Both the position numbers and the translations under genes were made by a program. Source: Flavobacterium hungaricum (lineage in GTDB: Bacteria > Bacteroidota > Bacteroidia > Flavobacteriales > Flavobacteriaceae). From it: a stretch of 64,000 bases of DNA. Shown here piece after piece: positions 41,340-49,618 of this stretch. Where the stretch lies: assembly GCF_015182285.1 (NCBI RefSeq), contig NZ_PRDM01000002.1, positions 806,001 to 870,000 on the forward strand, given 5' to 3'. Each line of letters begins with the position of its first letter. The stretch's first letter is position 1. The notes under the pieces are model-generated. The model was not told where the DNA came from. It ran no database searches and saw nothing but the letters and a program-made list of their open reading frames with translations.

Positions 41340-42572
41340 ATGGCAAAAGTAGTATTAGAATGTTCGTTTTGTGGAAGAAAGAAGCCAGAAACTAATTTAT
41401 TAATCGCCGGTATCAATGCACACATTTGTGATAAATGTATTGAGCAGGCACACGGAATTGTGCTAGAAGAATTAAAATCCAGCGGAAGCGCAAAACTAGT
41501 TGGAGACTTAATTTTAAAGAAACCAAAAGAAATCAGAGCTTTCTTAGATCAATATGTAATTGGACAGGATCAGACTAAAAAAGTAATGTCGGTTGCGGTT
41601 TACAATCACTACAAACGTTTAATGCAGCAACAGCTGGATGACGAAGTAGAGATTGAAAAAAGTAACATCATTATGGTGGGACAAACCGGAACAGGAAAAA
41701 CATTGGTTGCCAAAACAATCGCAAAAATGCTAGACGTTCCGTTAGCCATTGTTGATGCTACGGTATTAACAGAAGCTGGTTATGTTGGAGAAGACGTCGA
41801 AAGTATTTTGACACGTTTGCTTCAAGCGGCCGATTATGATGTAGCAAAAGCCGAGAGAGGAATCGTTTTTATTGACGAAATTGATAAAATTGCCCGTAAG
41901 AGCGATAATCCTTCAATTACGCGTGACGTTTCTGGAGAAGGCGTACAGCAGGCATTATTAAAATTACTAGAAGGAACTGTTGTAAACGTACCGCCAAAAG
42001 GAGGCCGTAAACATCCAGACCAGAAATTTGTTGAGGTAAATACTCAAAACATCTTGTTTATTGCAGGAGGAGCTTTTGACGGAGTAGAGCGTATTATTTC
42101 CAAACGTTTAAACCGTCAGGCAGTTGGATATTCAACTTCAAAAAATGCTGATAATATCGACAAAGATAATTTACTGCAATACATTATTCCGAAAGATATA
42201 AAAGACTTCGGATTGATTCCAGAGATTATTGGTCGTCTTCCAGTTCTTACACATATGGATCCGTTAGACCGCGAAACATTACGTGCCATCTTGACGCAGC
42301 CTAAAAATGCATTGATAAAACAATATCAGAAATTATTTTTAATGGATGAAGTTGAGTTTACCATTACAGACGAGGCTTTAGATTTTATTGTAGACAAGGC
42401 TTTAGAATACAAATTAGGAGCTCGTGGATTACGTTCATTATGCGAAGCAATCTTAACAGATGCCATGTACGAATTACCAAGTTCTAGTGATACTACACTT
42501 GTAATTGACAAAGAATACGCAGAACATACTTTGAATAAAAATTTATTGAAGCGTATGGAAATTGCTTCTTAA
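41340..42572 (+). CDS. clpX: ATP-dependent Clp protease ATP-binding subunit ClpX
   Basis: A 410-aa AAA+ unfoldase. The zinc-binding domain has Cys8, Cys11, Cys30 and Cys33. Walker A GQTGTGKT is at 114-121; Walker B is [10 protein letters not shown]; the pore motif GYVGED, sensor and RGAR-like regions ([11 protein letters not shown]) follow. Complete. It selects and unfolds substrates for ClpP encoded upstream, from which it is separated by a hairpin repeat and its own promoter candidate. Confidence 0.97.
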   Translation: MAKVVLECSFCGRKKPETNLLIAGINAHICDKCIEQAHGIVLEELKSSGSAKLVGDLILKKPKEIRAFLDQYVIGQDQTKKVMSVAVYNHYKRLMQQQLDDEVEIEKSNIIMVGQTGTGKTLVAKTIAKMLDVPLAIVDATVLTEAGYVGEDVESILTRLLQAADYDVAKAERGIVFIDEIDKIARKSDNPSITRDVSGEGVQQALLKLLEGTVVNVPPKGGRKHPDQKFVEVNTQNILFIAGGAFDGVERIISKRLNRQAVGYSTSKNADNIDKDNLLQYIIPKDIKDFGLIPEIIGRLPVLTHMDPLDRETLRAILTQPKNALIKQYQKLFLMDEVEFTITDEALDFIVDKALEYKLGARGLRSLCEAILTDAMYELPSSSDTTLVIDKEYAEHTLNKNLLKRMEIAS

Positions 42573-42618
42573 ATATTGAAATACTTTTTCAAAGCTTTAA
42601 CTTTGATTAAAATCTTTT

Positions 42619-42650
42619 AAACCTGTTCAATAAATGAACAGGTTTTTTTT
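42619..42650 (+). terminator. Intrinsic terminator of clpX
   Basis: A perfect 11-bp stem (AAACCTGTTCA / TGAACAGGTTT, 5-nt loop) followed by eight T residues. The same stem core recurs at 44812 and 55777. Confidence 0.92.
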
Positions 42651-42700
42651 GTTTTTGCATGAAAATATTTTTTTTAACTTAAAAAAATATCAAAACTAAG

Positions 42701-42727
42701 TTTGTAAGAATTTATTTCATATTTTTG
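42701..42727 (+). promoter_or_regulatory. Candidate promoter of the lipoprotein trio
   Basis: TTTG (42701-42704) and TATTTTTG (42720-42727), 15 bp apart, 31 bp before the first ATG of the trio. The spacer is short for this group. Confidence 0.5.
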
Positions 42728-42758
42728 TTTGTAATACTAATCATTCAAAGTAAAAATT

Positions 42759-43922
42759 ATGAAGAAAAAAATTAAAAAGATTATTGTTTTAAGCGTAATT
42801 GCTTTGACATCTGTTGTTTTTTTGAGATGTCAAAAAGATGATGATTCGTCAAATCAGTTGCGAGAAAAGATTCAGACAGTTACCATTGATGAAGCGAAGG
42901 ATTTTCTGCAACATTCTAAAACTAATTCTTTTGGAAAATCAACAAATAACAAAATAGACAATCTTGAACTTGATAAAATTACGCAGGAAAAAATAAATGG
43001 TAGCAATCAGTTATTAACTGTAGTTCCTGTAGTAGCGGATAATAATCTTAAAATTGATAGGGTTCTGTTACTGAAACTCAACAACGAAATCAAGAGTGTC
43101 GTTTTTAGTATGTATCCTGATGAGAGTTCTCGTGAAGGAAGTTTTTCAGGAGAGTTGTTTACTTACTCGATAGATGGTAAATTTATTAGCGGATTCAGAG
43201 CAAAAAGTGGTGTAATTGTAAGTCAATTTTTAGAAGATAATAATGTTGTAAAATCTACTTCTAAGAATAGTAAAATACCAAATTCTACAAACTTAACTGC
43301 TATAGAATTAGACGGAGTGAGAGTTCAAAACAACTATCGCAATCAATTATATGCATTAGATGTTTTTGGCCCCACCTTATTTGGCAATGATATTTATGAC
43401 AGTGGCTATTATTATGAAGGAGTTGACTATTATTCTTGGGATGCTGGACGTGGAGGTTATGATGTTCCTGAAGTTAAAGATGATTTGCCTCCTAGTTGTG
43501 AAAGTTTTAATTTTACATCAAAAAAAGGGGCTAATTGGCAAGAAGCTGCTGTTAAAAATATTACCTTTCGAATTATTGTTCTTACGCAAAGGAGAACTGA
43601 AGTAACAAATACAATGATCTTTCCCCAAGCTGTACTTTTTGGTATGCCAATAAACTATAATAAAGGAAATGGCGATGTTACTTCTGGTGCGGCAGCAACA
43701 GTTTCTGCTATGGTTCTTAATGAAACTATGAAAGAGATGGCTAATCTGTATACTCGAACATTAACAAATGAATTAACATTAAGGACTAAATTTCAAGAAC
43801 TTTTAATAAAAAATTATAGAACTTATACAAATGGCGGGACTGTTAATTTTAATTCTACATCCTCATTACCAGCAACAAATTATAAAACAAACATAAGAGA
43901 AACTGGTCTTTGTGATGATTAA
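42759..43922 (+). CDS. Lipoprotein of unknown function, possible modular effector
   Basis: A 387-aa protein with a lipoprotein signal ending in FLRCQ. The N-terminal half (~25-190) starts TIDEAKDFLQHS and is beta-rich. A Tyr/Asp/Gly-rich linker (~205-240) leads to a C-terminal domain from PPSCESFNF (~250) with KGANWQEAAVKNITFRI, MIFPQAVLFGMPI and a conserved-looking NYRTYTNGGTVNFNS. By recollection, similar C-terminal domains follow variable N-parts in other flavobacterial proteins; I know of no function. Two unknown small genes follow in the same direction. Confidence 0.75.
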   Translation: MKKKIKKIIVLSVIALTSVVFLRCQKDDDSSNQLREKIQTVTIDEAKDFLQHSKTNSFGKSTNNKIDNLELDKITQEKINGSNQLLTVVPVVADNNLKIDRVLLLKLNNEIKSVVFSMYPDESSREGSFSGELFTYSIDGKFISGFRAKSGVIVSQFLEDNNVVKSTSKNSKIPNSTNLTAIELDGVRVQNNYRNQLYALDVFGPTLFGNDIYDSGYYYEGVDYYSWDAGRGGYDVPEVKDDLPPSCESFNFTSKKGANWQEAAVKNITFRIIVLTQRRTEVTNTMIFPQAVLFGMPINYNKGNGDVTSGAAATVSAMVLNETMKEMANLYTRTLTNELTLRTKFQELLIKNYRTYTNGGTVNFNSTSSLPATNYKTNIRETGLCDD

Positions 43923-43997
43923 ATAATTGTATATAAATCGGATGTTTATCAAAAAAAATAAATGATGAAATCGGATTATTAAATCATATTTGAAAAA

Positions 43998-44576
43998 ATG
44001 ATAGAAGATGTTTTAACAAATTTTATTTACTTATATTATCCAAAGAATATATGTCCTTGGGATAGTAAAGAAAAATATTTAAAGACCTCAGAATATAAAA
44101 GATTACAATCTACAATCAATTACTTTGATTCTAATAAAAGTCATGAGATACGAAGTAATATTAAAAAAGCATTTGAAGATGATTTGATTTTAAGAGACTT
44201 TGAAGATTTTTCTATCCTAGATAGTAATCAAGATCGATGTTATACTTTTTTTCTGAATGTATTTGAAGAGGGACAATTGTATTCAATTTCTTTGTATTTA
44301 AGTTTTTTAATTCCTTATTACACAATCAGGAAACAATGGCATCCAGCCGAGCCTTTTTATTCAAAAGAAAGAATTGAAGAATTAGAAAGAGAAAAATTAG
44401 ACACAAGAAAAATAGATGAATTAGTTTTTGCTGTCGAAAGTATAGTTGAAAGCAAACTTTTTTATGAAAAATTTCCTCAATTGTTAATGGATGATAAAAT
44501 TTCAGATGTAAGTTTTGGGGATATTTATCTTGGTAATTTCACGATGTTTAATGCTTTTTTCAATAACAGAAAATAA
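43998..44576 (+). CDS. Hypothetical 192-aa soluble protein
   Basis: An unrecognised protein rich in Asp/Glu, Phe and Tyr, with no signal peptide or clear membrane helix. Notable stretches are NICPWDSKEKYLKTSEY, a mostly helical middle, and a helical C-terminus (KIDELVFAVESIVESKLFYEKFPQLL). Coding AT content is higher than in flanking core genes. It lies 75 bp after the lipoprotein and its stop overlaps the next start. Cytoplasmic, acidic, single-domain proteins next to modular secreted proteins are often immunity proteins, but no family match supports this here. Confidence 0.65.
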   Translation: MIEDVLTNFIYLYYPKNICPWDSKEKYLKTSEYKRLQSTINYFDSNKSHEIRSNIKKAFEDDLILRDFEDFSILDSNQDRCYTFFLNVFEEGQLYSISLYLSFLIPYYTIRKQWHPAEPFYSKERIEELEREKLDTRKIDELVFAVESIVESKLFYEKFPQLLMDDKISDVSFGDIYLGNFTMFNAFFNNRK

Positions 44577-44789
44577 ATGAAAACAATAACTAAATACTAT
44601 TTAATCTTTTTAGTAATTAACCTTTTTTTTATAATCTATTTTTGTTTTAATGAGCATCTTTATGTTTTTGGAGTATATGATACTTATTTCTGCATAAGTT
44701 ATTTCTACTTTGCTTTATTATTTCTAATATTAGGGAGTATTATTTATTTTTTGAGATTGTTTCAATTAAAGCAAAGAGGCTTAAAGTAG
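44577..44789 (+). CDS. Hypothetical 70-aa two-helix membrane protein
   Basis: Starts at the base after the previous stop, so it is translationally linked. Two hydrophobic segments (~7-25 and ~38-62) are joined by a short loop, with basic residues at both ends (KTITKYY and KQRGLK), suggesting both termini face the cytoplasm. No family recognised. A terminator follows. Confidence 0.6.
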   Translation: MKTITKYYLIFLVINLFFIIYFCFNEHLYVFGVYDTYFCISYFYFALLFLILGSIIYFLRLFQLKQRGLK

Positions 44790-44811
44790 GAAAAAACGAA
44801 TTTTAATTAAG

Positions 44812-44845
44812 AAAACCTGTTCATTTGTTTGAGCAGGTTTTTTTT
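44812..44845 (+). terminator. Intrinsic terminator of the lipoprotein trio
   Basis: A 12-bp stem with one G-U pair (AAAACCTGTTCA / TGAGCAGGTTTT, 6-nt loop) and a T-run; close kin of the clpX terminator. Confidence 0.88.
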
Positions 44846-44869
44846 ATTCTTACAGTAATCCTACTTTCT

Positions 44870-44877
44870 TATATTTG
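44870..44877 (+). promoter_or_regulatory. Candidate -7 box for the L,D-transpeptidase-like gene
   Basis: TATATTTG matches TAnnTTTG and ends 25 bp before the ATG. Confidence 0.5.
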
Positions 44878-44902
44878 TCCTAAATGATTGTGTAATTAAT
44901 TT

Positions 44903-45556
44903 ATGAAAATACTCAACGGACTAATTGGTTTATTTTTATTTTGTGCTTGCCTGACGAAGGCAGAAGATAAAACGGATCTGGTTTCTGAAAAAGAAACGCG
45001 GAAAATTTTGAATACCGGAATAAAAGCTAAGGAAATAGATTATGATTTTTATTTTAAAGAAGCAAAGCTTTTTACCCAAACCAATAACTACAATCAAGAT
45101 TTCTTTTTCCTCATTGATTTGGGAAAGCATTCTGGTTTAAAAAGATTTTTTGTTTACGATTTCAAGAAAAGTAAAATTATAAAATCGTATATGGTCAGTC
45201 ATGGCTGCGGAGACGCACCTTGGGGAAGCACAATAAACAAAGAAAATGCACCTGTTAGTAATGTACCCGATTCACATTGCTCGTCGATTGGGAAATACAT
45301 GATTTCGAACCGAGGTGCGAGCCAGTGGGGAATCAAGGTTAATTATCTGCTTATGGGTAAAGAAAAAAGCAATTCTAATGCTTTGAGCCGTGCCATTGTA
45401 CTCCATTCTTGGGATGCTATTCCAGATAATGAAATTTATCCAAACGGAACACCAGAAGGCTGGGGCTGTCCTGCTGTTTCTAATGAAAGCATGAAAGAGA
45501 TTGACGAACTGCTTAAAACCAACAAAAGGGTTTTAATGTGGATTATTAAATCTTAG
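44903..45556 (+). CDS. Murein L,D-transpeptidase catalytic-domain family protein
   Basis: A 217-aa envelope protein with a signal peptide/lipobox (GLFLFCACLTKA). The catalytic domain of the YkuD-like 'L,D-transpeptidase 2' family is clear: LIDLGKHSGLKRFFVYD, VSHGCGDAPWGS, SHCSSIGKYMI, ALSRAIVLHSWD (histidine) and GWGCPAVS with probable nucleophile Cys189. Such proteins are presumed to cross-link or modify peptidoglycan in the periplasm. Single gene; converges with the GlxA-type regulator. Confidence 0.9.
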   Translation: MKILNGLIGLFLFCACLTKAEDKTDLVSEKETRKILNTGIKAKEIDYDFYFKEAKLFTQTNNYNQDFFFLIDLGKHSGLKRFFVYDFKKSKIIKSYMVSHGCGDAPWGSTINKENAPVSNVPDSHCSSIGKYMISNRGASQWGIKVNYLLMGKEKSNSNALSRAIVLHSWDAIPDNEIYPNGTPEGWGCPAVSNESMKEIDELLKTNKRVLMWIIKS

Positions 45557-45570
45557 AGAATTTCAAAAAA

Positions 45571-46536
45571 TTACTGAACCCTGAATTTCTCCCGATATTC
45601 AATAGGCTTCATGCCAACCATTTTATAAAACACTTTTCTAAAAGCTTTTGGATCGTTGTAGCCCGTTTTTTCGATAATTTCTGAAATCGAAAGCTGGGTT
45701 TGTTCCAAGTATTTCTTCGAACTTTCGACTCTTATATTTTGCAGGTATTCGATTGGCGGAATTCCGGTAACCTGCTTAAAACGCCTTGTCATATTGCGGG
45801 TGCTGGTCGGAATATCTTTTGTAATTTCTTCCAGTTTTTCGATAGAATGATACTGACTTTCGATTTTTTGCTGTAGCATAGCAACCAAAGTATCATTGTG
45901 TAAATGATTGGGTCTGAAAGTACTGAAATAGCTCTGTTTGTAACGATTTAAATCGATCGAAAAGATTTTAGCAATTTGTACAGCCATTTCGTTGCCGCAG
46001 AATTTCTGAATCAAAAGAATCAATAAATGAAAAGTCGACGTAGAGCCTCCGCTGGTATATAAACTCCCGTCTGCAGTAAGCGTTTCTTCTGGCTTCAGTT
46101 TTACCATCGGAAAAGCTTTTGTAAAAGCGCTGCACGCATCGACATGTGTAGTAGCCAGTTTTTCGTTTAATAAACCCGATGCCGCAAAGAGAAATGCTCC
46201 CGTACAAAAACTTGCTAATTCGGCTCCGGCTTGATGTTGTTTTTGCAGCCACGGAATAAAACTTTTATTTTTCTTAATCATCTCACTCATATTATCGGTT
46301 GTAAAAGCCGGAATCAAAATCAGATCTAAAATAATTTCAGAATGCTCTATCGCGTTAGCTTTGTAGCCAAAAGGATTTTCCTGATTAATTTGATTTTGAG
46401 ATTGAAAAATCATAATCTCAAACGGTTTTTCGGTGCCCGAAGTAAGTTTGTTAGCCGTTTCAAATACTTCTAAAATGGCTGCAATACTTAGTAACTTATA
46501 ATCGTGAGGTACGATCAAACCTAATTTCTTGCTCAT
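45571..46536 (-). CDS. GlxA-type AraC-family regulator (DJ-1/PfpI + HTH)
   Basis: About 321 aa. Residues ~1-190 are a DJ-1/PfpI domain (KKLGLIVPHDYKLLSIAAILEVF; elbow ELASFCTGAFLFAASGLL with Cys), and ~215-320 are two AraC helix-turn-helix motifs (STRNMTRRFKQVTGIPPIEYLQNIRVE; GYNDPKAFRKVFYKMVGMKPIEYR). GlxA-type regulators sense an unknown small molecule through the DJ-1 domain. It is divergent from the VOC/SRPBCC genes, its likely targets. The ATG at 46536 is chosen because a -7 box lies at 46570-46577, over the alternative start at 46572. Confidence 0.9.
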   Translation of the reverse strand: MSKKLGLIVPHDYKLLSIAAILEVFETANKLTSGTEKPFEIMIFQSQNQINQENPFGYKANAIEHSEIILDLILIPAFTTDNMSEMIKKNKSFIPWLQKQHQAGAELASFCTGAFLFAASGLLNEKLATTHVDACSAFTKAFPMVKLKPEETLTADGSLYTSGGSTSTFHLLILLIQKFCGNEMAVQIAKIFSIDLNRYKQSYFSTFRPNHLHNDTLVAMLQQKIESQYHSIEKLEEITKDIPTSTRNMTRRFKQVTGIPPIEYLQNIRVESSKKYLEQTQLSISEIIEKTGYNDPKAFRKVFYKMVGMKPIEYREKFRVQ

Positions 46537-46569
46537 GATTTTCTGGGTTTTGGAAATTTGACTTCTGTA

Positions 46570-46577
46570 CAAAAATA
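46570..46577 (-). promoter_or_regulatory. Candidate -7 box for the GlxA-type regulator
   Basis: On the minus strand TATTTTTG matches TAnnTTTG and lies 33 bp before the chosen ATG. Confidence 0.45.
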
Positions 46578-46642
46578 GTGATTTTGTCTTATTTGCCCCT
46601 AAAGTTGACTTTAATTGCTATTTTAAACTAATCTTAATATTT

Positions 46643-46650
46643 TAAATTTG
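46643..46650 (+). promoter_or_regulatory. Candidate -7 box for the VOC/SRPBCC cluster
   Basis: TAAATTTG matches TAnnTTTG, 27 bp before the first VOC gene. A TTG at 46615-46617 is 25 bp upstream, slightly far, fitting an activator-dependent promoter. Confidence 0.5.
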
Positions 46651-46677
46651 TTTTAATTAATTCGTAATTTTATAAAG

Positions 46678-47091
46678 ATGAAAACAAAAATATTCTTAAA
46701 TCTTGCTGTAAAAGATTTAAAAAAGTCTATTGCTTTTTTTACACAGCTGGGTTTTTCGTTTAATGAAAAGTTTACTAACGAAAAAGGGACTTGCTTAGAA
46801 ATAGGTGAAAATATAAACGCAATGCTTTTGGTTGAAGAATTTTATCAAACCTTCACTAAAAAGCAAATTTGTGATACAGCTACAAGCAGCGAAGTTCTTA
46901 TTTCCATTTCTATAGAATCTCGTGAAAAAGTAGATCAAATCATGGATAAAGCAATAAACGCTGGAGGAACTGAATACGTAGAAACAAAAGATTATGGCTG
47001 GATGTATCAGAGAACTTTTCTGGATATTGACGGACATCATTGGGAAGTCTTTTATATGGATGAAAATAATATTCCAAATAATCCAGAATGA
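46678..47091 (+). CDS. VOC (glyoxalase-fold) family protein A
   Basis: A 137-aa VOC protein with two beta-alpha-beta-beta-beta modules: IFLNLAVKDLKKSIAFFTQLGFSFNE first, GGTEYVETKDYGWMYQRTFLDIDGHHWEVFYMDE last. The terminal GHHWEVF has the usual metal-ligand region. Related members bind metals or small molecules (glyoxalase, fosfomycin resistance, extradiol enzymes); this one's substrate is unknown. It is clearly paralogous to the VOC gene at 48254. Its last four bases overlap the start of the SRPBCC gene. Confidence 0.85.
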   Translation: MKTKIFLNLAVKDLKKSIAFFTQLGFSFNEKFTNEKGTCLEIGENINAMLLVEEFYQTFTKKQICDTATSSEVLISISIESREKVDQIMDKAINAGGTEYVETKDYGWMYQRTFLDIDGHHWEVFYMDENNIPNNPE

Positions 47092-47510
47092 TTTCGGTAC
47101 AAACCATAATAAATGCACCGATTGAGATCGTTTGGAAATTATGGACGCTGCCAGAGCATATTCTAAAATGGAATTCTCCTTCGCTGGAATGGCATACCAC
47201 TTTGGCAGAAAATGATTTAAAAAACAATGGTCAATTTAAATATACCATGCAGACAAAAGATCAAAGTGCAGGATTCGATTTTGAAGGCGTGTATACAAAC
47301 ATCAACGTTTTTTCGTTGATTGAATACAAGCTGTTTGACAATAGAACAGGCAGTATTCTTTTTGAAGAAAACAATAATGGCGTAAAGATTACAGAGACAT
47401 TTGAACCTAACAATCAGGATTCAAAAGACATGCAAAAGCAATGGTGTCAGGCTGTTATTGATAATTTTAAAGCCTATGCGGAATTAAATGAAACAACAAT
47501 TAATAACTAA
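47088..47510 (+). CDS. SRPBCC/AHSA1 domain protein A
   Basis: A 140-aa START-like protein opening SVQTIINAPIEIVWKLWTLPEHILKWNSPS with the hydrophobic-cavity helix at the end (KQWCQAVIDNFKAYAE). AHSA1-type domains bind hydrophobic ligands or act as chaperone partners. ATGA overlap with the VOC gene indicates coupled translation. It is a tandem duplicate of the gene at 47522, sharing the PEHI-KW and W-T-EL pattern and the C-terminal helix, but is more diverged. Confidence 0.85.
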   Translation: MISVQTIINAPIEIVWKLWTLPEHILKWNSPSLEWHTTLAENDLKNNGQFKYTMQTKDQSAGFDFEGVYTNINVFSLIEYKLFDNRTGSILFEENNNGVKITETFEPNNQDSKDMQKQWCQAVIDNFKAYAELNETTINN

Positions 47511-47521
47511 GAAAATAAAAA

Positions 47522-47926
47522 ATGATAACAGTACAAAACAAAATAATTGCCTCTAAAGAAAAAGTCTGGGAATTTTGGAACACGCCAGAACACATTACAA
47601 AATGGAGCTTTGCATCGCCAGATTGGCATACGCCATACGCCGAACTTGATTTAAGAGAAGGCGGGAAATTTAAATCGACAATGGCGGCAAAAGACGGCAG
47701 CATGAGTTTTGATTTTGAAGGCGAGTTTACTTTGGTAGAAGAAAATAAAGCATTGCAGTATGTAATGGCAGATGGCAGAAAAGTCGAAATCAGTTTTATT
47801 GAAATGCCTGACGGAACAGAAATTATCGAAAGTTTTGATCCTGAAACACAAAATCCGATAGAGATGCAGCGCGCCGGCTGGCAGGCAATCTTGGATAATT
47901 TTAAAAAATATGTAGAAAGACATTAG
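47522..47926 (+). CDS. SRPBCC/AHSA1 domain protein B
   Basis: A 134-aa START-like protein (ITVQNKIIASKEKVWEFWNTPEHITKW, MSFDFEGEF, AGWQAILDNFKKYVE). It starts 11 bp after its paralogue. The two are about equally long and share the same conserved positions, so a local duplication is likely. Ligand unknown. The following 327 bp hold no gene. Confidence 0.85.
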   Translation: MITVQNKIIASKEKVWEFWNTPEHITKWSFASPDWHTPYAELDLREGGKFKSTMAAKDGSMSFDFEGEFTLVEENKALQYVMADGRKVEISFIEMPDGTEIIESFDPETQNPIEMQRAGWQAILDNFKKYVERH

Positions 47927-48253
47927 ATTTAAATGTACAAAGTAATGTCATAAAGAATTGATAATCTGATAAAAGGTTGAAGGCTTTTATTAGAGAAAAA
48001 AGACCGAAGATGACACAGATTATTTTGTAAAGACGAGGATAAAAATGGGTTTTTTATATTGAAAGCAGAGAATCTGTGTTTATCGCGATAGCGAATCGGT
48101 TTCATCCGCGTATCCAATTCAATAATAGTACTTTGAATTTGTTTAACCATTTCAAATACGCACTTGACAGTAATAGAATGAAAATAACACTTAAAATGAC
48201 TTACATAACTTATATGGTTTAAAAAAAAATATCTAACACAAAAAAACAAAAAA
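47927..48253. repeat. Non-coding gap with decayed repeat units
   Basis: No gene is supported here. The gap contains an ACACAGATT / AATCTGTGT inverted pair (48013-48021 and 48071-48079), an ATCGCGAT palindrome near 48083, ATCCGCGTATCC, and near the right end GACTTACATAACTTATATGG, resembling tandem 'acttatat' repeats. These look like worn copies of mixed flavobacterial spacer repeats interrupting the VOC/SRPBCC cluster. Confidence 0.5.
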
Positions 48254-48664
48254 ATGACAAAACAAATATGGTTAAATCTTCCTGTAAAGGATGTAGCAAA
48301 AGCGAAAGATTTTTTCTGGAAAATTGGTTTTTCGTTTAACGAACAACACGATACCCCAAGTTCGACTTGTATGGTAGTTGGCGAAAATCATTTTGTGGTG
48401 ATGCTTTTTGAAGAAATGCTTTTTTCAAGTTTTTCGCAAAATGGACTTACTGACACCAAATCGAGCTCAGAAATTCTAATTTCGATCGATGCAGAAAGCA
48501 AAGAAGAAGTCGACGAGCTGGCTCAGAAAGCAGCAGAAGCGGGCGGTACTGTTTTCTCGCCCCCGGCAGAAAGTCAAGGCTGGATGTATGGCTGCGGATT
48601 TGCCGATTTAGACGGTCATCGCTGGAATGTTTTATATATGGACTTTAGTAAATTACCTCATTGA
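48254..48664 (+). CDS. VOC (glyoxalase-fold) family protein B
   Basis: A 136-aa VOC protein, paralogue of the one at 46678: both have IGFSFNE/LGFSFNE, a central SSEILISI or SSEVLISI and GWMYxxxFxDxDGHxWxVxYMD. Here the second half carries an insert (PPAESQ). It is followed by an SRPBCC gene 1 bp after the stop, repeating the VOC-SRPBCC order seen 1.6 kb upstream. Confidence 0.85.
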   Translation: MTKQIWLNLPVKDVAKAKDFFWKIGFSFNEQHDTPSSTCMVVGENHFVVMLFEEMLFSSFSQNGLTDTKSSSEILISIDAESKEEVDELAQKAAEAGGTVFSPPAESQGWMYGCGFADLDGHRWNVLYMDFSKLPH

Positions 48665-48665
48665 T

Positions 48666-49103
48666 ATGGAAAAACTTCAATTTAAAATCAGTATCAAGGC
48701 TTCTAGAGAAAAAATCTGGAAAGTCTTATGGGACGACCAAACGTACCGAAAATGGACAAGTGCTTTCTGTGGAGAAAGTTATGCAGAATCGAATTGGAAC
48801 GAAGGAGATAAAATTTATTTCTATGGGCCAAATGGAGAAGGGATGAACAGCGTTATTGAAACTAAAATTCCGAATGAATATATGGCTTTTAAGCATTTAG
48901 GTGAAATGAAGGACTTTAAAGAAGTACCGCCAAACGAAGAAACCGAAAAATGGGCAGGAGCAATGGAAACCTATCGATTAACCCAAAAAGGCGACGAAGT
49001 TGAACTCGTTACAGAAGTTGATGTAATCGAAAAACACATCGATTATTTTAAAGAAGCTTTCCCAAAAGGAATGGATGTGATAAAAGAATTGTCGGAAGAA
49101 TAA
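48666..49103 (+). CDS. SRPBCC domain protein C
   Basis: A 145-aa START-like protein beginning FKISIKASREKIWKVLWDDQTYRKW. It ends in KEAFPKGMDVIKELSEE rather than the QAILDNFK helix of proteins A and B, so it is from a different AHSA1 subgroup. The ATG at 48666 directly follows the VOC stop; the frame extends 39 bp upstream but into the VOC gene. Confidence 0.85.
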   Translation: MEKLQFKISIKASREKIWKVLWDDQTYRKWTSAFCGESYAESNWNEGDKIYFYGPNGEGMNSVIETKIPNEYMAFKHLGEMKDFKEVPPNEETEKWAGAMETYRLTQKGDEVELVTEVDVIEKHIDYFKEAFPKGMDVIKELSEE

Positions 49104-49133
49104 AAAAATAGATTAACAATAAAAAATAAAAAA

Positions 49134-49568
49134 ATGGCAGCAGTAAATCCTTATTTAATGTTTAACGGGACTTGTGAAGAAGCATTTCTGTTCTATAAAT
49201 CAGTTTTTGGCGGCGAATTTCCGTACATCGGAAAATATAAAGACGCACCAGCAGAAGAAGGTGAGCAGCTCTCTGAGGAAGCTCAAAATAGAATTATGCA
49301 CGTTTCACTCCCAATTGGAAACACGATTTTAATGGGAAGTGACAGTCATCCAAGATATGGAGATGTAAGCTTTGGTGATAATTTCTCCATTTCGATTAAT
49401 GCAGAAAGTACAGACGAAGCAGATAGAATTTTTAATGGGCTTTCGGCAGGAGGAAAAATAGAAATGCCGATGAACAAAACTTTCTGGGGCGCATATTTCG
49501 GAATGTTCAAAGATAAATTTGGCGTGAACTGGATGGTGAATTTTGATGAAAATGAGCCAAACAAATAA
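49134..49568 (+). CDS. PhnB-like VOC family protein
   Basis: A 144-aa protein of the PhnB/3-demethylubiquinone-9 methyltransferase-like VOC type: NPYLMFNGTCEEAFLFYKSVFGGEF, then NTILMGSDSHPRYG and GKIEMPMNKTFWGAYFGMFKDKFGVNWMVNF. Family members are metal-site-poor and usually unassigned. It ends the cluster, with a strong terminator ~50 bp downstream. Confidence 0.88.
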   Translation: MAAVNPYLMFNGTCEEAFLFYKSVFGGEFPYIGKYKDAPAEEGEQLSEEAQNRIMHVSLPIGNTILMGSDSHPRYGDVSFGDNFSISINAESTDEADRIFNGLSAGGKIEMPMNKTFWGAYFGMFKDKFGVNWMVNFDENEPNK

Positions 49569-49618
49569 CTAAAAAGTTACGATATTCTGATACCTAAACA
49601 GAATTGTTAAATTATTCA

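Noticed and set aside
47929..48249. 106-codon minus-strand open frame between the SRPBCC and VOC genes
   Set aside because: It runs over decayed repeat sequence, has no domain, signal or membrane pattern of sense, and would face the surrounding operon.
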